DNA of 64,000 nucleotides from Raphanus sativus (lineage: Eukaryota > Streptophyta > Magnoliopsida > Brassicales > Brassicaceae), in the NCBI RefSeq assembly GCF_000801105.2, contig NC_079515.1, positions 39,689,920 through 39,753,919 on the forward strand, read 5' to 3'. The position numbers were made by a program, and so were the translations under genes. Below, piece by piece: positions 45,041 through 58,289 of this stretch. Within the stretch, counting starts at the first letter, position 1. Every line of letters starts with the position of its first letter. The notes beneath the pieces are model-generated. The model saw only the letters and a list, made by a program, of their open reading frames with translations, had not been told where the DNA came from and made no database searches.

Positions 45041-45986
45041 AGTTGAGAGTGGCTCCAGTGACATTGACCGGTGGATTATTCGAGCTGAGGTTTTGAAGAT
45101 GAACAAGTTAAGCTCTTTCCCTCACTCACACCACACACTCTCTTTCTGTGTTTCTCAAATGGAGAATTGGAATTTTTGTGCTTTTGAAACTCCATTGTCC
45201 TTGTCTTGTGAAGTGTAACATACGTAAAGACTTTTAAGTGTCAAAGTTGTACAGTTTTTTCCTTGTAGCCTTGCTATGGGGTTTAGCATCTTTTTGCACT
45301 TGATAATTGATCAAAGTTGTAGACTTTTTTTGTCCCTTTCTTGTTGGCAAGCAATAAGAAAATCATTTTCCTGTAAGCTAATCCTATGAGTAGCTTATTG
45401 TCTTTTTTTTTTTTGATATCTTAGTATTCTCAAATCCTTAAATCAAAATTATTTATTGTTTGGGGCATGAAAGTAGGAATAAACACCTATAATTAGCTAA
45501 ATACAAAAACCCTAAACTCAAGGTGAAAACACCAAAATCCACCAAACACAGTTGTATCATAGAAAAATCCAATTTAAAAATCTTTTTAGTAATCCATTTA
45601 TAACTGTAAGATCAAAAATGATAATTACGATTTTTTTTCCTTTTTTGTTTGATTTGTGATTTTGTGTAATTAATGTTTAGATCCACCGGCGAAAAAGCCT
45701 TTTAACACTCAATTTGGTTTTGTCATCTTCTTAATTTGACAAGAAGCAGCAGCAACAGCTCATTGATCTGTCTCTGTAATATCTTTGCCGTAACACAAAA
45801 ACTCATTTGTGTCGAATTGAGTAAGATCTCAAATAGCTGGTTGTCGGAGATCTAAATGCGGAGAAGGCGACAGACAGGGAATAAAAGGAGGAAATAGGAA
45901 TCGGATTTGAGAGGAAGATTTAGAGATCCGGTGATGTTGTTTGGTTTGGGAAGACTAGGGTTAAAAGGCGGAGGAGGAGGAGGAGG
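45041..45986. other. Intergenic; C2H2 3' flank and GAUT13 leader
   Basis: The first half is AT-rich 3' flank of the zinc-finger gene. From about 45690 the DNA becomes GA-rich and looks like the GAUT13 5' leader. No gene or element is recognised. Confidence 0.5.
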
Positions 45987-48393
45987 ATGCAAGTTCACAT
46001 ATCGCCGAGCATGAGAAGCATAACACGATATCGAGCAGCAATGATTTGATGAAGATCAAAGTCGCACCTCGTCACATCTCTTACCGAACTCTCTTCCACA
46101 CTATCTTAATCCTCGCCTTCTTGTTGCCTTTCGTCTTCATCGTCACCGCTCTTGTTACCCTCGAAGGTCTCAACAAGTGCTCCTCCATTGTAAAATCCTT
46201 CTATCAATTCTAGTTTAGGAATTGGGATCTAGCACCTGAATTTTGTTAGATGAGCTAGTTTTTTTTTGTTGCTAAATCAAAAGATTGTCACTTGCATTAT
46301 ATGTTATGTTGTTTGGATCCAATGCCACTTAGCCTCTTAAAGTTTTGCACTTTCTCACAAGTGAATCACTTAGCGTCTGTCTCAAATGTATCTCATAGTA
46401 TGATGTTTCAAGCTCAAGTTTTTGGAGAATTCCGTTGTTGTGCGTTGTGTGGAGTTAAAACTACAATCTTTCTCTCGGTATTAATAGATCTTTTAACCAA
46501 ATTTTGACAAAGCCAATCTTAAAGCTCTTCTCTTTATGCTTTTAGTTCGCAACCCTAAGATCTCTTCTTGTGTACCTTTCTTATTATGATTATCTGATGA
46601 GCTCATGAAAGTTTCTTTCTTTGTTGCTTCAGATTGTTTAGGGAGGCGGTTAGGACCACGTTTTCTTGCTAGGATAGATGATTCAGAGGTGAGTCTGATT
46701 ATTGCTTCTTCTCTGATTCTTTTAACATGTTACTACATGGATTCCTCTCCTCTCTATCTTTACGTTAATTCATATCTTTTTCTGTTGCAGCAGAGACTAG
46801 TTAGAGACTTTTACAAGATTCTAAACGAAGTAAGCACTCAGGATATTCCACATGATTTAAAGCTTCCTGCTTCTTTCGCCAACTTGTTTCTGATATGAAG
46901 ACCAACCACTACGATGCCAAAACATTCTCCCTCATCCTTCGAGCTATGGTACGTTCTCTACTCTGAATTTCATTGTTATATATTGTAGATTTTTTGATGT
47001 TTAATATGATTTAAGTAAATCTCCTTGAACACAGATAGAGAAGTTTGAAAGGGATATGAGGGAATCCAAGTTTGCGGAACTTATGAACAAACACTTTGCA
47101 GCAAGTTCCATTCCTAAAGGAATTCACTGTCTCTCTTTAAGACTAACCGATGAATATACCTCCAATGCTCACGCTCGGAGACAGCTTCCTTCCCCTGAGC
47201 GTCTCCCTCTTCTCTCAGACAACGCTTACCACCATTTTGTTCTAGCTACAGACAACATCTTGGCTGCTTCGGTTGTCGTCTCATCAGCTGTTCAATCATC
47301 TTCTAGACCCGAGAAAATTGTCTTCCATGTTATCACCGACAAGAAAACCTATGCGGGCATGCATTCTTGGTTTGCTCTTAACTCCGTTTCTCCTGCGATC
47401 GTTGAAGTCAAAAGCGTTCATCAGTTCGACTGGCTAACAAGAGAGAATGTTCCTGTTCTCGAAGCTGTGGAAACCCATCACGGTATCAGAAACTATTACC
47501 ATGGGAATCATATCGCTGGTGCAAACCTCAGTGAAACAACTCCTCGAAGATTCGCTTCCAAGTTGCAGTCAAGAAGTCCCAAATACATATCTTTGCTCAA
47601 CCATCTTAGAATATATCTACCAGAGGTAACAAAGATGTCTGTCCTTTTAAATCATCAGTCATTCGGATTCGAGAATATGAATGTAATGCTTGTTTGTTTG
47701 GCCGTTTTGAGCAGCTTTTTCCAAACTTGGACAAGGTAGTGTTCTTAGATGATGATATAGTGATTCAGCGAGATCTATCTCCTCTGTGGGATATTGATCT
47801 TCACGGGAAGGTAAATGGAGCTGTGGAGACTTGTCGAGGAGAAGACGAATGGGTTATGTCAAAGCGTCTTAGGAACTACTTCAACTTCTCTCACCCGCTC
47901 ATCTCAAAGCATTTAGATCCAGAAGAATGTGCTTGGGCCTATGGAATGAATATTTGATCTACGGACTTGGAGGAAGACAGATATCAGAGAAACTTATCAT
48001 TCTTGGCTAAAAGCGGTAAAGCATCAGAGAAGCCTGCAATGTCCTTTTTGATTTTAATGTTTTCAAAAAAATGGCAAATCCTTGATTTTGCTTTTGATCT
48101 GATGTGTGCAGAATCTGAAGTCGAATCTAACAATGTGGAAGCTTGGGACATTGCCTCCAGCTCTGATTGCATTTAAAGGGCATGTCCAGGCAATAGATTC
48201 GTCTTGGCATATGCTTGGATTAGGATACCAGAGCGATACCAACATAGAAAATGCGAAGAAAGCTGCAGTGATTCACTACAATGGCCAATCAAAGCCGTGG
48301 CTGGAGATAGGTTTCGAGCATCTGAGGCCATTCTGGACAAAATATGTGAACTACTCCAATGATTTCATTAAGAGTTGTCATATCTTGGAATAG
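45987..48393 (+). CDS. GAUT13: Galacturonosyltransferase 13-like (GT8), frameshifted in this sequence
   Basis: Six exons are visible: 45987-46190, 46633-46688, 46801-46948, 47035-47625, 47715-48015 and 48112-48393. GAUT proteins are Golgi type II membrane enzymes transferring galacturonic acid in pectin (homogalacturonan) synthesis; GAUT13/14 act in pollen tubes. A membrane helix is encoded near 46080-46150, and the GT8 metal-binding motif VFLDDDIV near 47740. The frame is broken four times: two extra bases near 46030, one G missing at the exon 1 donor (46190), one G missing near 46886 and two T missing near 47953. Three of these are homopolymer losses. A shorter start at 46049 (MKIKV) is possible. 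It lies next to MUB1, as in AT3G01040/01050. Confidence 0.9.
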
Positions 48394-49788
48394 CAAAAAC
48401 AGAAAGCTCTCAGATTATCTTGAAGCGGACTGGAGATTCAGGACGATGAAACCAGTTACATAGCTACAGGAGAGAGAGATTCATTCTTTTGTAAAGATAG
48501 AAGGTACCCTTTTGTTGATATTCATTTCGCGGTCGATTAGAGATTCCAAATTCTTGGATCTGTTACAAGAAAAAAAAAAGAATGTTTATGGGACACACCA
48601 GAAGAGGGTTTTTGGTGATGATCAATCAAGTACTACTAAGTCCAAAGGAGAGCAATTACAACAACACTGTTACATTTGTTCCTTATTTTTTTTTGACAGT
48701 TACTATTTGATTTCATTGGTTGTTACTGTTTAGTGAATTTATAAGAACAATTATTGCTTTGTTAAGGTCCATTTAAGACATCAATCATGAGACTTTTCTT
48801 GATGCAGAGGTTACCACTTGATGATGTTGATAGGTAAAATGTAAAGAAAGAGAGGACATTTTTTTTTTTTGTCATCTGATATTTTATTAAACATACAACA
48901 TTACAATCCTTGTGAAAGAGAGGACATTATGGATTCTTATTTTAGTTGATAATTGTTTTGAAGTCTGAAGTGATGTATAATATGTCATTGAAGAAAGGTA
49001 TTCTTTTTAACTGCCTTTAGTTTTGTCCAAAAGTTTCTTCACGATAAGCTTTCACATGTAAGCAAAAACAAGTAGGCATGTAAGAATTTCTTGGAACACA
49101 TAAAGAAAGGGTAAAAAAGTAGTTAAAATGGATTGATGGGAAAATTCAAAGGCGCATAGAAGGGAAGAATATGAGAGAAATATGGAAAGCTTTGACCGCC
49201 ATTGATTCTCTACACTAACCTCATCTCCATTCCCAATTCTCTTTCCTCTCTCTCTTCTCTCTGATGCGTTTTCTTCTCTTTCCTTTAAGATTCTTTGGCT
49301 CAGATCAGTCACAGAGCCAAGTAAGAATTCACCTTTATTCAGGGTTTCTTTTTTTTATTCGTTTCAAATCTGGATTTGTTGATTTAAAGCAGTTATACCC
49401 CTTTTATAGTTTCCAGTTTTATTCATTTAACAGATCCTCTTACTCTTTTGAGGATCTCATTCTTGTTTTTTGATTAAATTTTTCTGATTTCTTGATCTTT
49501 AACATTCATTATGATGACATAAATATACTCGTGTGTGTTCTGTTAAAAATCCTCTGTTTATTGCTCTGTTGCATGCGATCCATTTATGAATCAGATTCTG
49601 TTACAAAAGAGTGTCTATTATAAATATGAATTCTTCTTCAGCTTTCATCTTCGTAAGCAACTTATTGAAGAAAAATACAAATCCTTTTCATTTTTTATAC
49701 ATTTCAGATAGAAGAATAAAGAAGTCCTGCTGGGATTTTCTTACATTGACAAACTGCCAAGTCGACACTCAACTTTTTTGCAACAGAG
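48394..49788. other. GAUT13 3' flank and MUB1 leader with probable intron
   Basis: The first part is AT-rich 3' flank containing a tiny retroposed insertion (listed separately). From about 49190 a pyrimidine-rich leader begins. A donor-like caaGTAAGAATTC at 49318-49330 and an acceptor caacag at 49781-49786, just before the MUB1 ATG, suggest a 5'-leader intron of about 460 bp. Confidence 0.5.
48861..48913 (-). mobile_element. 53-bp retroposed LINE 3' end with 15-bp target-site duplication
   Basis: The 15-mer gaaagagaggacatt occurs exactly at 48846-48860 and 48914-48928, bracketing 53 bp. On the minus strand the insert ends in AATAAAATATCAGATGAC and at least ten A. It looks like an extremely 5'-truncated product of LINE reverse transcription. 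Confidence 0.8.
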
Positions 49789-50578
49789 ATGGCAGAAGTT
49801 GATAATCAACTAGAGATCAAGTTTAGGTTAACTGATGGTTCTGATATCGGCCCTAAAGCATTTCCTGATGCTACAACTGTTGCTGCATTGAAGGAAACTG
49901 TTATTTCTCAATGGCCTAGAGGTCAGTTTTTTTACTGCTTGCTTACCTGATGAGAAGGAGATTGTAAAAGGCTTGAATGTTTCTTGGAACAATGGTTATG
50001 TCTTTGGTTGATGATTACTTTATGAGAATCATCAACGTCACCCTTTAGGATATCTTATGCTAAAGAAATTCGGTATAGAAGATTATCATTTCAAGATTTA
50101 AGACTTTTTAATATGGTGTAAATTCTATGTTGTCACTAATTAACCGACAATAAATGAACAATGCGGGTTTGGCTTACATATGTTTGAAGACTCGTTGAGT
50201 ATCCATAATTCTAATATGAACTTGTGTATTCAACTTGACATTTGTTTCTGTATGTGCTTTGATTCGAGCTAGAAAAGGAAAATGGGCCGAAGACAGTGAA
50301 AGAGGTGAAGTTGATAAGCGCAGGGAAAGTTTTGGACAACAACAAGACTGTTAAAGACTACCGAAGCCCTGTTTCTATTGGCGCTGTCACCACAATGCAC
50401 GTTATCATCCAACCTCTGATTACTGAAAAAGGTAAATAAAGACTAGACAGCCTCTACTTTTAAGCTTCAGAATCTGTTAGAGACTTTATTATATTTCTTT
50501 TGTTTATGTTTTGGAACAGAAAAGAAGCCTAAAGGTGATGATCCAAAGATGAACAAATGTGTCTGCTCAGTCATGTAA
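49789..50578 (+). CDS. MUB1: Membrane-anchored ubiquitin-fold protein
   Basis: Three exons, 49789-49921, 50273-50431 and 50520-50578, encode 116 residues. MUBs are ubiquitin-like but are not conjugated. They are prenylated at a C-terminal CaaX box (here CSVM, preceded by KCVC for possible acylation), sit at the plasma membrane and dock group VI E2 enzymes such as UBC8. The start MAEVDNQLEIKFRLTDGSDI and the ending KMNKCVCSVM identify MUB1 and not MUB2, whose tail differs. Two residues are absent near PVSIGAVTTMHV compared with Arabidopsis as I remember it. The gene is open, unlike its neighbour GAUT13. Confidence 0.95.
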
Positions 50579-50877
50579 GACAAACGCAAAATCTCAACAG
50601 AGGCAGGTTACTGCTCTGTTCCCTCATGTGGTTTGGTATAGATTGTTTATTGATGCATAACCATAAGTGTTGAACCGTTTTTTTAAAGTATAAATCAAAT
50701 CTCTATTTACTAAACTTGTTGCAAAGATCACAGATTAGAGTGAATCATAGATGTACTAGTGATTCAGAACTTGTTGAAACACACAAAGAGACTCTGCTTT
50801 TTACCTCTGTTTCAGAACCTTTTTGTCTCATCTAGAACATGATCCCACTAGAGATAAATTAGTATAAATGATTAAAT
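50579..50877. other. MUB1 3' flank up to the contig end
   Basis: AT-rich 3' UTR and flank of MUB1, ending at the N gap. No further feature is seen. Confidence 0.6.
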
Positions 50878-50977
50878 NNNNNNNNNNNNNNNNNNNNNNN
50901 NNNNNNNNNNNNNNNNNNNNNNNNNNNNNNNNNNNNNNNNNNNNNNNNNNNNNNNNNNNNNNNNNNNNNNNNNNNNN
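50878..50977. other. Assembly gap of exactly 100 N
   Basis: One hundred N, the conventional placeholder for a gap of unknown size. The sequence to its right restarts inside 31457 onward, not after MUB1. Confidence 1.
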
Positions 50978-51349
50978 AAAAAGAAATGTGGACGACTAAC
51001 ACTATTGAACAAAAGCCCAGTCTGTTTGTAAGCAAGTTGGGTCGTCGGAGAAGCATCTACCGTGTGTATAATTTATCCACACACACACACAAATCCAGTT
51101 CCATACATAATGCTATATAGTATGATGGAGGTATTAGGTGTAGACTTACGAAATAAAACTGCAATTGACCCTTGGAAACTCTATTACACCAATTGATAGT
51201 AAATTAGGTTGTATATTAGGTGTACATCATTTAGGAAAAAGAGCCAAAACGAAAAAATAACCTAAGCTTGGTTGACCATGCTTGTTGATTAATGTTATCA
51301 TGTCCCTGCAACTTGGTTGTATATTGTCGTGAAGCAATGAATAAAGTCA

Positions 51350-52008
51350 CACGTGGCATACTCTGTCAAACGAAACGTGTCAATAATTTTATCACCTTTT
51401 TAGGAAAACATATTTGAATTAACATTTTCTAAAAATGAACACACAAAAAAAGAAATACAAGTTGGCCACTATGCGGATCCCACTTCTCGATCTACTCTTG
51501 ATTGTTTGCGTCTCTTTAGGAGATCCTCCATTCCTTTCCAACTTTTTTATAATTCTTATGGTTTTTATGAGACTACACTGTATGAGTTCTAAAAATTGTT
51601 AGCTAAATTCTAAAATTGTTTTTCGTTTTTCTCTTGGTTATCATTGTTTATGAAATCATATGAATATTTATTTAACAACAAAATTCAAATAGAATAATTT
51701 ATAATTCAAAGAAAAAAAAATTTCACAATTTAATTTTAACAGTATATTGACATGAATTTTAAAAATGAGCTTGAAGTGGCTCACATTCTAATATAATGAT
51801 AAGCTAAAAAAGAAAAAAAAGAGAAGGTTGTCATATTTAATTTTTTGATTGGCTTGTTGGGGACCCAGTCAGGCTGGATACACGTGGCAATAAAGTGATT
51901 GTCGTAGTTGAGCACGTTGAAAAATTAGACACGTGTCAAGTTGTAAATCAACAAGTAGCCTACGTCTACGCTAAGCTCTCTTCCCCACTTGATGACCTTT
52001 TCCACGTG
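51350..52008 (+). promoter_or_regulatory. CACGTG cores upstream of AFP4, right copy
   Basis: CACGTG at 51350, 51881, 51930 and 52003 repeats the arrangement of the left copy upstream of AFP4. Confidence 0.65.
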
Positions 52009-52443
52009 GCGTGGTGGGTGGTCGTCTATCTTTTCTTGTTTCCACCAAAAAGAAATAGTAAAATAATAATTAACGAAATATTATAACATTTTTTTGCTGA
52101 TAGTAATAAAGTTTCATGGCATATTAAGTGGAATTATGGGAATATGTCGTATTTTTTTTGTAAGCCCAACTTGTGTGAAATATACTAAAAGGAAATTAAA
52201 TCCGTACAACGTCGTCAACTATGCTTGTAAAATAATTCAAAAACATGATTTTCCCGAAAAATATAAAATACTGCAAATTGTAGGTACTATAGGTTTATAA
52301 TAGTAACACTTGTTGGTTATTTTAAAGAGACAAATGGTTTCGTCTCTCCCAAAATTGTAAAACTAAACATATTCGAGTTCGGATTCTCTGAACTCAGTTT
52401 TTCAGCATTTGCTGTGCTTTTTATCTCTGGTTCTTTTGATAAT

Positions 52444-53276
52444 ATGGAGATGTTAAGAGCAAGGGGAAGCAGCACAAACGGCGTCGTTCAAGTCCCCAAT
52501 CTTTTGCAGAAGTTTTTCGTCACGAGCAACCATTTTTGTCACATAGACTCTGAGCATGGTGAGAATCGGGAAGAGGCAAAGAAGAGAGATGCTGAAGAAG
52601 AAGAAGAAGGTAAAGATATCGAGCTAACGTTAGGTCTTTTCTCTCAATGGTCAGTTTGGTACGGATCCGAGATCGAGGAAAAGGAAGAGCTTTGAACTGG
52701 CTCGATCTTCTTCCATACCGGAAGGTTTCGTCTTCGACGGCCAAAGATCCGGCGGAGATATGCGGCAGACGGGAGTTTCGGACATGTTCCAGCTGGATCG
52801 GACGCGTTCTCTGCCTGTCAAAACGGAGATCGAGGCGAAGAGGAAGCGACCGGAGAAGACAGAGGTCCAAGCCGAGGCGAAGCCGTTTCTGTCATTTAAC
52901 GTTCCTCCTCCTCCGACAAAGGAGAATGATGGTTTTCTTGCCCCGGTCCGGTCAGCGGGAGGGGCAAAAATGGAAACACGACGAAGAAAAAGAACCAAGA
53001 AGTTTCGGGATGGAGAAGGCTAGGAACATTTTAGAAGACATGCCTTGTGTGTCTACGAGGGATGTCGGAGCTGACGGGAAACGTGTGGAGGGGTTTCTTT
53101 ATTGGTACGGAGGTAGCAAGGAGGAGGTTAAGATAGTGTGTGTTTGCCACGGCAGTTTTCTTTCACCGGCGGAGTTCGTTAGGCACGGCGGTGGCACCGT
53201 GGCCGATGGTGGCGATGATGTTACGAGTAACCCTCTTAGACATATTGTTGTTAAACTTCCCTCTTCTTCTTTGTAG
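52444..53276 (+). CDS. AFP4: AFP4/TMAC2, right copy (frameshifted in this sequence)
   Basis: Same gene as 32922-33755, with three one-base run-length differences: an extra T at 52637-52640, directly after the EAR core LTLGL, one C fewer at 52941-52944 and one G fewer at 53007-53009. The frame breaks after 65 codons. The C-terminal domain (EGFLYWYGG onward) is recoverable only in another frame. The left copy is open, so this is probably a consensus error and not a true pseudogene. Confidence 0.85.
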
Positions 53277-53342
53277 TTCATAATACTCTTTTAGAACCCA
53301 ATTGTTGTTAAACAAAATATTTTGTTTAATCTGGATTCACAT

Positions 53343-53875
53343 CGAGTTTCTATAGGTTAATTGTATTATTTTCAAACTTTTTTAAAAACAATTTAGGGTA
53401 TTTTACTGAAAGATTACAAAGAGAAGAACTCAAAATATAATAAAACAATTTACAAGTGGGAAAAAAACAATTTACAAGTGGGAAAACATATTAGCTACAT
53501 TTCTTAAATGATCTAGATTCATCCTGTTTTCAAATCACATTGGGTTTCTATAGGGTTAATTGTATCATTTTCAAACATTTCAATACAATTTTAGGCTATT
53601 TTCAAAAAAATTACAAAGAAAATAACTCAAAACTATATAATAAAACAATTTACAAGTGATAAAGAAAATATTAGCTACATTTTCTTAAACGATCTAGATT
53701 CATTCTGTTTTCAAATCACATCGAGTTTCTATAGGGTTAATTGTATCATTTTTAAACATTTCAATACAATTTTAGGCTATTTTCAAAAAAAAGATTACAG
53801 AGAAAATAACTCAAAACTATATAATAAAACAATTTACAAGTGATAAAAAAAACATATTAGCTACATTTTAACTAT
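53343..53875 (+). repeat. Triplicated 3' UTR tandem repeat, right copy
   Basis: Same three-unit array as at 33821-34355, between AFP4 and the RPK2-type gene. Confidence 0.8.
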
Positions 53876-53877
53876 TG

Positions 53878-55023
53878 CTAGACAAGATGACGAAGCTGAG
53901 GTTGGAGCTGTTTCAACCGTAGTACAACCTGCTTCATCGTCGGTCTCGTCGATAAAGAATCCAACGTACAGATAACCGCTAAGTGAAGAACCTCAACGAG
54001 ATCATCATGCGGACCAACATCCCATAAACCGGCGGTGAAAAACTCCTTGGCCCGTCCTTGTCTCAACAACATGTCACCCCACTGCACAATGTTGAAACCG
54101 TTACCGTACGAAACAAAAGACGGATCAAGCACTTTCTTGTCCGAAAGCAGCTCCAAAAGCACCACTCCGTAGCTGTAAACATCCGCTTTATCCGAAACCC
54201 GGCAAGTCATCGCGTACTCCGGTGCCACGTATCCAAACGTACCGGCAACGCCCGTCGTTGCGTGCGTTTCCGATGCCCCGAGCAGCCTCGCTAACCCGAA
54301 ATCAGATAAATAAGCGTTGTGATCATCGTCTAAGAGGATGTTGCTCGGTTTGACATCACGGTGAAGAACACGTGGGACGCATTGGTCGTGGAGGTAAGCG
54401 AGAGCTCGAGCTACGTCGAGAGCGATCCTGTGAAGAACTCTCCAGTCTGCAGCTCTCGTGGAACGTTCTCGGATGAATTTCTCGAGGTTGCCTCCGGGGA
54501 GATAGTTGTAAACCAAGAACATCTCGGTCTCGCTCGCGTGGTAACCAACGAGAGTCACGAGGTTCGGGTGCTTAAGCCTACCGAGAGTTTTGATCTCTGC
54601 GTGGAACTGTTGGACGCCTTGGAACCGTCCTATAGAGAGGCGTTTGATAGCGACGACAACGTCTTGGTCTTGAGAGATTACCGCTTTGTAAGTTGCTCCG
54701 AATCCGCCGTTACCGATGAGATTACTAGCGTTGAAGTTTCTCGTAGCTCTAACAACGTTGTCGAAGGTTATTGCAACTCCTGTGTCGATGAACATAGTGA
54801 CTTCTCGTTTGGTAGTGGTGGCTGTGATCTTTGATCTTGGATGCAACTTCCTCGCGAAGAGGAAGAGAATGACAAGAGCGATGAGAACTGAGACAATGGC
54901 TGAAGCTGAGGCGATGGAAGCAATCTCTAGCGAGTTGTATCCGCTGCCTTCTTTCCCTGAAGGCGCAGCGTTGTCGTCGAGTGGCGAAGATGCATAATCC
55001 TGCTGCGTGATAGAATCTCCCAT
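53878..55023 (-). CDS. RPK2-type membrane kinase lacking LRRs, right copy
   Basis: An open frame of 381 residues, identical in protein sequence to 34359-35504, including the ATG position and the acceptor-like ACTTACAG just upstream. An independent consensus of the same truncated structure argues against an assembly slip at the missing ectodomain. Confidence 0.85.
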   Translation of the reverse strand: MGDSITQQDYASSPLDDNAAPSGKEGSGYNSLEIASIASASAIVSVLIALVILFLFARKLHPRSKITATTTKREVTMFIDTGVAITFDNVVRATRNFNASNLIGNGGFGATYKAVISQDQDVVVAIKRLSIGRFQGVQQFHAEIKTLGRLKHPNLVTLVGYHASETEMFLVYNYLPGGNLEKFIRERSTRAADWRVLHRIALDVARALAYLHDQCVPRVLHRDVKPSNILLDDDHNAYLSDFGLARLLGASETHATTGVAGTFGYVAPEYAMTCRVSDKADVYSYGVVLLELLSDKKVLDPSFVSYGNGFNIVQWGDMLLRQGRAKEFFTAGLWDVGPHDDLVEVLHLAVICTLDSLSTRPTMKQVVLRLKQLQPQLRHLV

Positions 55024-56863
55024 GGGGGCCTAGTAGGGAATCTGTAAGTTTAAAAAAAAAACACATGGCAATGAAGATTAAAAACATCAGCAAATCTCCA
55101 ACTTCAAATCACAATCCCAATTCGATTCAACTTCAATCATAAAGTTTAGTAACTGAATTAAAAATAAAAAGACACCCTTTGCAAAACCAAACACTGAACA
55201 GAGGTTCCTAAAGACAGAGATTTAGTTCATTGTAAAGACACAATCTTTATCTTCAAAAACATGGATAATCAAGTTAATAGGATGAATACACACAAAACCC
55301 ACCAATTACTATCGAGTTTGAGGAAGCCCACAAGCCAGAAAAATAAAATAAAATAAAATCAGGCAAAGATGTTATCTTCGTGACTTATCCCCAAATGTTT
55401 GAACCCTAAACCCACCTCTCAAAGTCTCCTACTTCGAGCAAAATTCCTTTCTTTACGGTTTGAAACAATCTCAGGTTCGAGCCTTTAAACCTAGTTTAAC
55501 GAGATGATAAGACTAGAAAGCTTTTTTTTTTAGTGAGAGAAACTGATGAAGCAGAGAGGTTGAAGTTTAAAAGAACAGAGGAGAGAGATGAAAATTCAAC
55601 ACTGTCACACGCGTCTTTTTCTTCTCTCTCTTTTTATTTTTTTAAAATATTAATGAATCAAAATCTTGTCTGAACAAAAGAGTAGGGTCCATTTTGTTTA
55701 TTTCCTATTGGCTGACAAAACATTTTCGTATTTTTTAACTTCGAGCTATTCATTATTAAGAGTTTTTTAAACACTTATTAAGAGTTTTTAAACACTTATT
55801 AAGAGTTTTTTATTTATTTATTTATTAAAAGTTCTATAATAACAAAATAAATCATGTTGTAAAGTTTACATTTTTTGTTAAACATTGTAGTATCACCGCA
55901 TCAAATCGCAATAGGTACATGATTGATAATAGTAGGTAGATGCGAGATTATCTTATCACTAAATTGGAGGGAGCATTTATATTGTTTATTCAAATCAACG
56001 TAGAACATGTTAAGAGAAGAAAAAAATGTCATGAGTGAAAAAAATGTAACAAAGAGTGAATAAAATCTAACAAAAAAACGAGCTGTTCAAAAAAAGAGAA
56101 TAAAATGTAACAATATTGCAACTCTCCCAATGTGACGTAGAACATGTTAAGAGAAAAAAATTGTTAATGAGTGATAGTAAAATGTAACAATATTGCAACT
56201 CTCCTAGTGTGCTCCAAGACGAATCAATCTCTTATCAACCAATGTTCAAGGAAAGATCTCTGAAGCTAGTATTTATTATAGATATATACATCTATGTATA
56301 TGGATGTGCATATAACTCGAACTACAAAATCGTTGTTTTTACAATCGAATTACAAAGTCAGTTCCACAGACTTAATAATACTTCTGTGAACCTATGATTG
56401 TAATAGAACTACTTATTCATATATTAAAGAAAATACTTACTACGCTAGAAGAAACTATGAGTTTACTGTAAAATCCAAAAAAAAAAATCACAAAAAGAGT
56501 AACACATTGACATCACAAATGCAAGCTAGAATCTAAAAGTTATATATATATTATTTTTTAAACATACTTTTAGTTCATAATACAATTACATATTTGGCTA
56601 TGACCAAAGTCTCTCATTCAGATTGAAGAGTAGATTTTTAAGTGCAATGATCATAATATGAACAAGTTATGATCAAGAAATTACCAAAGCATTAATTTGG
56701 TCGACTTTAAAAAGAGGTGCAACGTCGCTTTTTATTTGAATCTTCCACGGTCTATATCCTCTATTTCTTTGTCAGTGAGACGTTGCGATTGCCATTCCAT
56801 ATTTTGTTGAAGTTTCAACAGGTCTTCCTAGAATGGGTTTTTTCTCCGAAAGTAATAAAAATA

Positions 56864-56904
<41 letters not shown>

Positions 56905-57956
56905 AATAAACTTGAAAACTGAAAAATACATATTCCCCCTGGAAGTGGTTATTGTTCATAACTATATTTTTAAATTTACATGTAATTACAAAGTAATTTC
57001 CAACTTACACTAATTTTGTGAACTTATGATTGTAATATAATTATCTATTAATATATTAAAGAAAATACTTATTACGCTATTAGAAACTATGAATTTACAC
57101 TCAAATCCAAAAACACAAAAAAAAATACCACATTGACATCACAAATACAAGATAAACCTAAAACTAGGATATCTGAATAAACTTGAAAGCTGAAAAATAC
57201 ATTTTACCCCTGAAAGTGGTTACTATGCTTTGCTACATTATATTTCAAATTTACTTGTAAGAAAACTTCATAATCAGTCACATATTTGAAAATATAAGAA
57301 AGTGCATTAATGCTTGTGTGACAAAAAAAAAGAAAGTGCATTAATGCATGTGACAGATGTGTTTCCTTATAACCAAAATATTGAGAAATTGGGGGAACCA
57401 GAACCTATAATCACATAAAAGATGTTTTTCGGTTGTTCAAAAAAAAAGATGTTTTTCTATTTGGTACTATGAAATTTTGACCTTGACAATTATGAGAAGC
57501 TAAAATGTAACCCTTTATGTAAAAAATAACCTAATGAAATGTTAGTAAAAAAAACTAATGAAATAGTCACATAGATCATAAGAACACCCTTAAAATTAGT
57601 ATGTTGGTAAAGTTTAGGTGAAATAAATAATGAATAATAAATTGCCGCTTTGGTTTTTTTACCATGCTGTGGATGTAGCTTGGTTTTCTCGTAGACTTTT
57701 GTCCCATATGATAGATAATGGTATAGTTGGTTTCGTACTAGTTAATATATGTTGTTTTAGTCCAGTTAGTTAATACTGACTGTAGTTTGACACTGGATCA
57801 TTATAATTCATAACAGTTACAATCATCTTCTGGAATATTAGTTTTGTATATATGCAATTCATTTCTAACATTATAAACAGCCCATCTGGTTAAACACAAA
57901 GAATACAAAAACAAGAATAAAATCCTTTTCCAAACAAAAAGCATGGAGAAAGTACA
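55024..57956. other. Intergenic region, right copy
   Basis: Equivalent to 35505-38437: kinase leader, small tandem duplications, an (AT)18 run at 56866-56901 and diverged direct repeats (about 56370-57370). No gene is recognised. Confidence 0.5.
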
Positions 57957-58289
57957 ATGGGTTCAGAATCTTCAAAGCTGAATGAAGTAGAGATGGTGTT
58001 CATGGGTGAAGCCAAAATGGATGTAATCTGAGGCCATCAGTTCGTGTGCCGGTTGAAGGAATTGGGGTCTAGACACGAAGAACTCACATGGTTAATCAAC
58101 AAATTCAATGCGCTTCTGAAATATGCATTGATCAATCCAATAACAAAGGAGGATTTCATAAAACACATGAAGTTATGTCTTTTTGAATATCACAAAGCCA
58201 TTGGTGAAATGGAGACCGAACTAGAGAACTTGATTAGTGCCACAAGACCATTTCCCTACTTTATATTCTATTTTTTTGCTTCATTTTGA
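57957..58289 (+). pseudogene. Unidentified small gene with in-frame stop, right copy
   Basis: Same as 38438-38770, with the same TGA (58029-58031) after 24 codons and the same open continuation. Confidence 0.45.
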
